Source of the DNA: Entonaema liquescens
Taxonomy: Eukaryota > Ascomycota > Sordariomycetes > Xylariales > Xylariaceae
DNA length: 64,000 bases
Assembly: GCA_902805475.1 (NCBI GenBank)
Contig: CADCSX010000012.1
Coordinates: 992,001-1,056,000 of the forward strand
Reading direction: 5' to 3'
The translations under genes were made by a program, and so were the position numbers. Positions 56,028 to 64,000 of the stretch are shown here, piece after piece. A model generated the notes under the pieces. It saw nothing but the letters and a program-made list of their open reading frames with translations. It was not told the DNA's origin and made no database searches. Position 1 is the first letter of the stretch, and every line of letters starts with the position of its first letter.

Positions 56028-59000
56028 ATGATGGGACCTGACGGTATGTTCTACTTTCTCTCACTAACGTCAACAACGCACTAAAACTATTACTACTATA
56101 GAAACAAGTTGCCAACCGGGTCGTGGGCTTAGAAAGGTCTTCCATAAGGACACTGCCGACAACACTACTGTCGAGTAAGTATGTTCTCTGCCACTGAAAA
56201 TATATCCAGCTCCCATTGTTGGCCCGCTGATCGTAAATGATATGTTAGCATCATCGCAATCCACGGCCTAGACACTGAGTCGCCGCGAACATGGACTTTC
56301 AAAAGGAAGGATGGGAGCCGGCCTGTGAATTGGCTCGAGGATAGTCGCATGCTGCCGGCTGCCGCCCCTGACGCCAGAATTTATACATATGATTGGAATG
56401 CAAAAGTGTTCAAAGATGCTCCCGTCCAAACGTTATTAGGTCATGCCGACAATCTCCTTGCGCTTGTATCGGAGGAACATGGCACCTCAGGTCGGCCTAT
56501 TCTCTTTATCGCATCTTGCTTTGGAGGGCTTATTTTAGTCGAGGTAAATTATGCTGAGAATACGTAAAGGCAGAGCTAATCATCGCAGGCCATCTGTCGG
56601 GCGGCCCAGGTAGGTAGTAAATATCGTCAAATACTTCAGTCTACGATCGGCATCGTCTTCCTAGCGACTCCATTTTCCGGGACAGATGCAAAAAAGCCTG
56701 CGTCGTGGGCCGTGCTTGTTATGGGGATCATGGGCAAGGGCTCGTCAGATCAACTAATCAAGGATCTGGAAGAACATAATGAAATTGTTCGCGAGCGGGT
56801 TCAGAAGTTTGCTGAAATCGCTAACGACAATTTCATTCGACTGCCTATTTGGTGTTTCTTTGAGACGTGCAAAACCAAGATTGTAAAAAGATTTCTCCCA
56901 AGGTGGTTCCCCAAAAGGTTACTACCTGGCTCTATAGTAAGTTTATAAGCTACTGCATCGGGGAACAGAATTTAATGTCTATAGCTCGTTACCCAGTCTT
57001 CGGCCTGCCTCGATGGCTTCGATCGTCGGAGTCTCGAGAGAAATCATGCCTTGATGAATAAGTTCGAGGGAAATGAATGTCCTAATTTCAAACAGGTCAA
57101 AGAAGCCATACAGTTCCTCTTGAAGGAGGGACCAAACACGCTAGGGCGCCGAGATAAAATTAAAATCACTCAAAGGTCAATCGAGTTAGACATGCAAGAG
57201 CAGCGAACCCGACTTCTAGAAAGTCTCTACTTCCAGGGAATGAATGAGAGAGAAAGGGGCTTGGCTGATTCACACGAGAGAACTTTCCGATGGATTTTCC
57301 GTGTAAATGATACCCCTGAAGAAGGGGTTCCCGAAAGGGCTCTGGGAGATGGGCCTGGCGACCTCGAAGATAGCCCATGGAGTGGTTTTGAGAATTGGCT
57401 GAAGTCTGCCAACACCATTTACTGGATCAGTGGCAAGCTTGGATCTGGGAAAAGTACACTGATGAAGTACCTCATAGAGCACCATCTTACGAGGCAGGCA
57501 TTGGCCACTCGATCCGAAGGGGCCAACGATCCTGTGATATTGTCTCACTTCTTCTGGAAAGCCGGGTCTAAAGTACTGCAAAGAAATATCAAGGGATGTC
57601 TATATTCCATCCTCTATCAAGCCATTCAACCCGGCACAGTTCCCTTAGACTCGATACTAGCCACCTATAAGAGATTATCAGGCAAGAAATCTTTCGACGA
57701 ATGGTCATTCAAAGAACTCGAAGATGTATGTTTCGCAGTGTTGCGTGATTATCCATCTCCAGTTTGCATATTCATCGATGGTCTTGATGAAATACCCCGA
57801 CACGAACACCCCGCTCTCATTAAACTCATAAAAGCTTTAGGGAATTTGCATAATGTCAAAGTCTGCGTGTCTAGCCGACCGGAGAAATCCCTCGAATCCA
57901 ATCTTCAGGAATATCCACATCTCAAGTTACAAGACCTGACAAGGAATGATATGGAAGAATACGCGTCTGCGAGAATACAGCCATATGTCTCGACTGGCCA
58001 AATATCACGTTCGGCTGGGTTGAATATCCCTGATTTACTTGTTCGCAAGGCGGAAGGCGTTTTCCTCTGGCTTCGTCTAGTATCCGATAGCCTTGTCAGC
58101 GGGCTAGAGAACGGAGATTTAGAGGATGAACTGTTCCAACGGCTTAAAGATAAGCCTAATGACCTATACGAACTCTATAAGGGCATGTGGGCCCAAATGG
58201 GCAAAGATACGGCATCCTACCAGCGCACCGCCGCTAGATATTTCAAGTTGGCTATCGCTCACCGAAACACCTGGACAGCTGGTAACCACGGCTTCAGCGT
58301 GCTTTACCTAACAGCTGCAACGAATCATCAAGTCGAGGAATTGTTTACCAATACGGAAACTTCTACGGGTGTGGCTCGCTTAGTGCAGCAGTGTGATGAG
58401 ACCATTCGCAAAATCAAATGTCAGTGTACTGGCCTTTTGGAGGTAGTTGAAAACAACTTATTGAAGGCGTTTAAACAAGCAGGCCTGGGTAATTCACCTA
58501 GGGATAATGTCAGGGCGCCACTGGACTCTTATCATGATATGCCTATACATTTTATCCACCAAACAGCATATGATTTTCTCACGGACCCTGAAGAAAACCA
58601 CGGTATCCTCGAGTATGACCCGTCCTCTGAGTATGAGCTATCATTTCAATTAATAAGGGCGGATTTAGCTATGAGGAAGCTGGTAGATCCGTTTAGGCTC
58701 CCCGATATTAACAATGCCATTGATGCACTGTCGCGGCTAGCAAACAAGATCCCCCAACCAGACATTGAAAAGACATTAAGAGATATGTGGGATTCATACG
58801 ATAAAAGGTATTATACTACTAAGAAGTACAGACCTCACTTCTTGGCAATTGCAGCTCGATCCCCATTCATGGATTTTATCAAGTCGAGTATACAGAAGAG
58901 TCCGGACCAGTCGTCATTAGCCAGGGATATCTTACAATATAAATGTGCACCTCGTTTCGGGCGGATAGAATTCCTAGAAGAACTTAGGGAGTTTTGGGAA

Positions 59001-59771
59001 CTTCTCGTGGATCTAGGTGCAGATCCAAATATTAAGGGGATTTGCTACGGGGAAGTCTACGCCGCATTCTATTGTTCCTCAACTCCAGAAGTCGCGTTTC
59101 ATAGCCCCATTGCCTGTCTAGTCCTTGCATTCTTTAGGCTAGGAGGTAGCTTAAGAGCACAAAATGCAATGTATGAGCAACTGCAGAGCGCTATGAAACA
59201 CAAACCAGACATGCAAGAACGCATACCGCTTCTTTTTGAGATGAATCAACACTCATTATCGGTCGTACATAACTTGGAGGATCATAACATTCAATATGGT
59301 AGCATGTTTGTTTTATTGGATTTGGATCTAGCATTCTTATTTGAGGCATGCTCTAAGTGTGTTCTCAAGGGGGGGTCACAGCTGTCTAATAACCAAACCG
59401 TTTGTCACTCTTCTACGACCCCTTCGAGAAAAACTTCACCTCGCATAGCTCTAATAAGCAATGTCCGCTACCGGGATGGCACCCATGGGGAATCCGAACC
59501 CGAACCCGAACCGAAATATTTCAGCTGCCCGAAAACCAAGGCGACAGGAAGGCTACTCCGTCTCCTAGTGCAGTTTCTATATGGCGATAAATCCCAAGAC
59601 TTGGCCCGAAAAGTGTTTCTAGAGACCTTTGAGATTAGTGGAAATATAGAATACAGATCGACTCAACATCCGAAGACATATTTGAGTGTCGAAGAATTTC
59701 TAATAGAAAGAAAACTCGGCTGTTGCCCAATTGACATGCGTGAATATATCATGATGTCAATGGCTCCATAA
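56028..59771 (+). CDS. NLR-like protein: alpha/beta hydrolase-type N-terminal domain plus NACHT domain
   Basis: STAND-type protein with the layout of fungal innate-immunity/incompatibility candidates. Exons are 56028-56043 (16 bases), 56102-56174, 56249-56543, 56589-56936 and 56985-59771, with introns of 58, 74, 45 and 48 bases; 1,172 residues. The N-terminal domain begins DIIAIHGLDTESPRTWT and has WLEDSRMLP, RIYTYDWNA and ILFIASCFGG, matching the lipase/esterase-like (DUF676-type) module often fused to fungal NLRs. The usual nucleophile elbow HSLGG is here SCFGG, with Cys120 in the Ser position. LVTQSSACLDGF and NHALMNKFEG mark the end of this module, rebuilt across intron 4. NACHT: Walker A GKLGSGKST from about 394 and Walker B CIFIDGLDEIPR near 505-516, then CVSSRPEKS (sensor 1). 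The last 400 residues show no WD40, ankyrin or TPR repeats that I can see. A Glu-Pro hexapeptide repeat is coded near 59499. Confidence 0.88.
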
Positions 59772-61099
59772 AAATATCTAGGATTTGACCTAGGAAGTCT
59801 GAAAAGATGGTTGACGCTTGCGATGAGCCTTTGGGTAATCCAAGGTCATTCTGAGATGTCGAAGGAGGGTGATATTTGGAGATACAGGCCATACCGCACG
59901 TTGAGAAGAGCATAAGTGCCTGACCCGGCTATATGATCGTTTCTTGTTCAAATTGGGATATAGTATTGGGCTTCAGTACATTGGGAACGGAGGATGATTT
60001 TGTTAGCTGGGCTCTTGAGTCGGTTTATAGGATATCCATGATGTAGCCTTCTAGCGTTTTATTCCTACCGTTATATCAAATTGATTCGTGCGTAACAAGA
60101 TATTTAACTGCATCAAGCCGCTAATTACAGTCCATAGACCTTCACGTATGGTACTAGAGCAATACTAAAAGGGGGCACGCCTGATCAAACGTACCAAGAA
60201 CACAATATCCCGAATGGTCGTGATTCAACAACTTCGAAATTTAATAGGTAATTATACCCGTGGCACGAGATCCGAGATTCCGCCCTGTTCCGCTATGTGT
60301 ACTGTTCGACTAAGCATAATGTACGACGCTTTAGATAAGGAGTAACTTTGCTTCTTCAACTTATTTATGTCTTATAATGGCTATTTAGAGCAACTCACCA
60401 ACTTCTAGATGGAGACAATGAATAGCCCATTGTTGTCGTAGTATCATTCTAACCCTAAGGGGTTTCTTACGAGATCTAACTACGAAGTACCTTTATCAAA
60501 TAGGACGCATTTATATACGTTGATAGTGTTGTGTCGAACCCCCCCTAAAACCCCATACTGCAACTCATGATATCTTCAAAGAATGGCTTTGGCTGGATAC
60601 GATATATCGTTTAGAGACGTAAAAGACCTTTTAAATAAATACGAGAAATGAATTGACTTTTCTGTGGGTGGCAAGGGCTTGTGCGATATAGTATTAATTA
60701 TGAATAGGAAGGTATATATTAAAGTGTGACCTATCAAAACACACACAAAACTGTTGAGCCTACAGAACTGGGAGGACGTGGGGATATCATTACATAGAAT
60801 TTCTCGTGATGATATGGGTATCTCACTTACGCACCGTTGACTACTGATCTCTTAGACTATCGGGACACCGGATATCCGTCTCTACCAGAACACAGGAAGC
60901 CAAATGCTCATATTCACGTAAAACAGAATCACTTTTGGAACCGTCCAGTCGTCAGCTAACCTTTCTCATTTTATCTGTCCTGAGGGGCCTGCTGTAACCG
61001 CGGCTATCCTGCCGCGCCGAATGCAATCAGAAGTGAGACCTATTGCCATTGCACAAAAACCCACGCCGTTCCATGACCAGAGTTCAGAGTTCATCATAA
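59772..61099. other. Convergent 3' spacer, NLR-like gene / eS1
   Basis: About 1.3 kb of AT-rich DNA, no gene, RNA or repeat recognised. Confidence 0.5.
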
Positions 61100-62202
61100 T
61101 TAGACCTCCTCAAGGACTCTTTCCTTGAACTCCCGCTCAACCTTCTGACCATCCTCGTTCGTCGTGGACTCTCCGTGCAGGTTCATCAGGGCACCAAGGT
61201 CGAACTTGGGCGACTTAAGGAGCTTGACCTTGCGGATGTGGACCTATATAGCAGATTCTGTTAGCATATGCTGTAGCGTATTGAAAAAGCCAAGTCCTAG
61301 AGCTTGGGTAGAACAGAGTACGTACGTTCTGTAGGGGGTAGATTCCTTGGGTGGCCTTCTCAATTTCACGGCCGATAACCTCAGGGATTAACTTGGAGGT
61401 CAGTTGTTGCAGAGTGCAGGTGGCAGCCTCTCGCTGGATGATCTCAACCATCTTCTTTCGGATGGCACGGATCTGGGATGAGGCAGCGTAGGTAGTCTTC
61501 TTGATCTGGTTGGGCCGTCGCTTGGTGAAGGCAATGGCGAAGAGACGGAGGAGGTAGTCATCGGTAGTCTTGACCGTGACGTTGGCCTCGATCAGACTTT
61601 GCCACTTTCGGACGAGAGATCGCAGCTTGTCGGAGGTGAAGTCAAGACCGTGGAAGTTGGTCAGGCAGTTCTTGCCCTGAACCTCATCGACGCGTAGCTT
61701 GACCTTTCGGAACGCGTGGTCCTCATCCTTCTGGAGGTCGGCTAGGGAAACCTCGAAAATTCGGCCCTTAAGGGCATCGTTCGCGTTCTTGAGACCGGTG
61801 GTTCGGTTTACGAGAGTCTTACCGACACTAATCATCCAAGTTAGACATTAAATAGTTCAAGCGCATCGGGATGGAAATTTCGTACTCTCGGATGTTGAAG
61901 GGAGCAGGGGCCTAGAAGAGATTGCAGTCAGTCTTAAAAGAGTCCCTTATAAAGCCAGTCATTAAACATCAGTCGCTTACCTTGATGGAGTACCAATCCT
62001 TTCGTGCGAAAGGGTCCTGGGCCTTCTTCTTCAGGCCCTTCTTGCCCTTGGACAATCTCTTGTTCCTATAGCGAGCGAATGATTAGCACTGAATTTCTTC
62101 GTCCCGAGGCGGGGAGTTGCAAAGGCGCTGAAATCGAGGCGCAGGATCGCAGATATTGAAATGGTAAATAGAAATGTAATTTACTCACTTTCCAACCGCC
62201 AT
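61100..62202 (-). CDS. rps1: 40S ribosomal protein eS1 (RPS1/RPS3a)
   Basis: Small-subunit ribosomal protein at the mRNA exit/platform side. Five exons in coding order: 62202-62189 (14 bases), 62065-61981, 61911-61886 (26 bases), 61827-61326 and 61243-61100. Introns are 123, 69, 58 and 82 bases; 256 residues, the usual size of fungal eS1. The first exon codes MAVGK, with the Lys split by the intron. [20 protein letters not shown] and KDWYSIK follow, then APAPFNIRD across the mini-exon and [53 protein letters not shown] and [20 protein letters not shown] are family blocks. The last exon starts [15 protein letters not shown] and ends LEEV. The early short intron-split exons are typical of fungal ribosomal protein genes. 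GC-richer and codon-biased, as expected for high expression. Confidence 0.95.
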
Positions 62203-63456
62203 GTTTGCGAGAGATCAATGTGGCTCGCAATTCAGGACGTTGTTGAGGATGTGTTGAAAAGAAGCTTTTGGTGTTGGGTGGTGGATGGATCTGGCTGTGA
62301 ATTCTAGTCCAGCCAAAATTTCTTGTTTGTGCGCGAAAATTGAGGGAATGTGGCACGGTCACGTGGTTTTTGTCTTTGATAAGCAAATCTTTTTTCAGGT
62401 GCTCACTAGCGAAAAGGTACGTACTGTTATTAGGGTCTGTTCCCTCGAGCCATGCATCATTAGTTTGATAACTCTCTCGAAACGCATAATTCTAGAAAAC
62501 TATGTATCTATCAGATAATATAGAATAATCATCTTAATTTACATACACGAAGCATTCTCATTCTCTACAAGCAGCATTCATAAGACATTGCCACTATACT
62601 AAAACTTATCCTACATGCTTACCTAGGTACCTAGCAACAAGTTATAAAGTAATACTCTACTTCGTTTCAAGATACCAATTGATAACTTTTTAAATACCGA
62701 TAAATGCTATATATATCTGGGTACTTGTCAGTCACCTCCTTCGCATCATTGCGCAAATCCCGACACTACGACCGAATATTAGGGTTAAACTATTTGTATA
62801 TTGTAGATTAAGATATAACAGGCGAGCTAGAACCCAGCCAACGGGTAAATCTAACTTTTTCTTTCTCTTGTACTGTTTCCTGTCGTTTGCTTTCTTCGAA
62901 CGGGGTATCCCATTTTACATCCTCTCGTATGCTCTCACAGCCCAGTATGTAGATCTCGCAATCCATTAAGTCTCTCTCTCTCTCATATCTTTCTCTCTCT
63001 GTTCTGTATATAAAAAAAAAAGGCTCCAAGTGTTTTTCGCCGAGCGCCTGTCCCAAACCATCCCCCATCACCACCACCATCAGGCCTGATGATACATATA
63101 TATGAATACCTATCCTGGTAACCCTAAGCCCTTGCGAAGGAAAACACATTTAAGTAAGACAAGCACACAAAAAAATTGATTAAACAATAATACCGACTCC
63201 CCGGCGCCTGTTGACCCGTTGTCATGCTTTATTGTTCCGCTTCCGTTAATCGCGTTGTTGGGAAAACAAAAGGAAAAAAAAAAGTTGGTAATAATCAGAC
63301 GAGTTCGTATTATGGTGGTGGGTGAGAGAAATCGGGGAACCCCGCGGGATCCTAGGCCCCCCTCCTCTCCCCTCTCTCCCCCTTCAATACGAGGGAGAGT
63401 AGGAGAGGGAGAGGCGCTGACCGCGCGAGCAAGATGCGAAAGTCGCCGATTGGGAA
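62203..63456. other. eS1 promoter and 3' flank of small unknown gene
   Basis: No further gene recognised. A GTACGTAC-type word lies near 62416, TACCTAGGTACCTAG at 62622-62636, a CT-rich microsatellite at 62970-63001 and runs of A at 63011-63022 and 63270-63282. The 3' half is probably the transcribed 3' UTR of the gene at 63457. Confidence 0.5.
62970..63001. repeat. CT dinucleotide microsatellite, interrupted
   Basis: Two runs of TC/CT units (62970-62984 and 62991-63001) separated by ATATCT. No function suggested beyond spacer DNA or a UTR tract. Confidence 0.8.
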
Positions 63457-63947
63457 TTAAGCCGACCTTTCGACCTTCTCCTCGTCAGGGTGTTCGCCGA
63501 CCTCCCAGGCGTCGAAGCTGGGGAAGCTGAAGTAGCAGACCGAGTCTAGTAGTTGCGTTCCATGTCAGCACACTCACATACACACAAGGTAAGAAAAAAA
63601 AAAGGATCGGCACCCTGGGGCTAGGCCAGGGTTGGTATATACGTACGTGGATCGCGGGTAGAGTCCGATAGACGAGCCTCGCGCATCTCGGAGGCGTCCA
63701 GGGCGAAGCTCCGCGTCGACGAAGGCGAGGAGTTGGCATTGGACACTGCGACGCGGCTAAGAAGGTCCGTTGCCCTCCGGCTGGTGTTCGGGCTCGTCAA
63801 CAGTCCTTTGCAAGCGTTGGAGGTGGTGATAGAAGGTTCCGTGGCACAGGCTCTCAGTAAGCGGGGCCGACGCCTTTCCGTATTCTTCGGTCTCGGAGAG
63901 GATTCCCTTCGAGGGACGATGTCAGGAGAGTATCTGGAGGTAGCCAT
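63457..63947 (-). CDS. Small Arg/Ser-rich protein, unknown function
   Basis: Two exons in coding order, 63947-63647 and 63545-63457, with a 101-base intron (GTACGT...ACTAG) in phase 1; 129 residues. I start at MATSRYSPDIVPRRE (63947); an in-frame Met at 63983 gives a less convincing leader. The first 65 residues are basic, Arg/Ser/Pro-rich and likely disordered. The region 65-100 has SFALDASEMREARLSDSTRD, and exon 2 supplies a distinctive aromatic motif, SVCYFSFPSFDAWEVG, then an acidic end. No membrane segment or signal peptide. The aromatic motif looks constrained, so this is probably a real, conserved fungal gene, but I do not recognise it. It lies upstream of eS1 on the same strand. Confidence 0.6.
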
Positions 63948-63978
63948 TTCCGGAGCTAAGTTCAAGCAAAGATAGTAA

Positions 63979-64000
63979 AGCAAGCAAGCAGGCAGGCAGA
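63979..64000. repeat. CAAG/CAGG tetranucleotide tandem repeat
   Basis: Four to five units CAAG CAAG CAGG CAGG at the window end, about 30 bases upstream of the small gene's start codon. The repeat may continue beyond the window. Confidence 0.7.

Overview
The window is nuclear DNA of a filamentous ascomycete (Pezizomycotina, probably Sordariomycetes). The evidence is gene structure and gene content. Genes have short GT-AG introns of 45 to 171 bases, often with a CTAAC branch site, and lie on both strands. Gene families include an AA11 lytic polysaccharide monooxygenase, a HET-domain protein and a NACHT-domain NLR-like protein, all typical of filamentous fungi. The dispersed palindrome TACCTAGGTA/TAGGTACCTA in spacers also fits such genomes. 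No rRNA, tRNA, CRISPR array or intact transposon was recognised.

Layout: 1.5-3.4 kb epl1 (+). 5.8-6.9 kb kae1 (+, three apparent one-base losses). 7.3-8.9 kb SNF1 beta subunit (-). 10.6-11.4 kb small membrane protein (+). 11.4-15.7 kb gene-poor, with one orphan ORF, a decayed coding relic and a tandem duplication. 15.8-17.7 kb bur1 kinase (-). 18.35-18.6 kb a 50-residue complex I NDUFB3/B12-like subunit in three small exons (+). 18.8-20.2 kb coclaurine N-methyltransferase-like methyltransferase (-). 20.7-22.4 kb sad1 (-). 22.9-24.2 kb ESS2/DGCR14 (-). 26.7-27.8 kb AA11 LPMO (-), flanked by gene-poor DNA. 32.0-32.8 kb AIG2-like gamma-glutamylcyclotransferase (-) with an 8-base exon. 34.0-45.7 kb tra1 (+), about 3,858 residues, with one apparent base loss. 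46.2-48.7 kb HET protein (-). 50.3-52.2 kb MFS transporter (+). 52.6-53.8 kb mitochondrial alpha/beta hydrolase (+). 54.0-55.1 kb Rab18-like GTPase (-). 56.0-59.8 kb lipase-like/NACHT protein (+). 61.1-62.2 kb ribosomal protein eS1 (-). 63.5-63.9 kb small unknown protein (-).

How the genes relate: most are core housekeeping genes. Epl1 and Tra1 are both NuA4 acetyltransferase subunits (Tra1 is also in SAGA), Bur1 is a transcription-elongation kinase, and Sad1 and Ess2 are adjacent spliceosome factors. The accessory part is 46-60 kb, where a HET protein and an NLR-like protein, both families used in fungal self/non-self recognition, lie about 7 kb apart with a transporter, a hydrolase and a small GTPase between them. 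The NLR-like protein has a hydrolase-type N-terminal domain in which Cys stands at the usual nucleophile Ser position.

Caveat: five one-base losses, all in G/C runs or G/C-only tracts of conserved genes (kae1 x3, bur1, tra1), look more like systematic sequence error than real frameshifts. All exon boundaries were worked out by hand from reading frame, splice consensus and remembered family features; no search was run.
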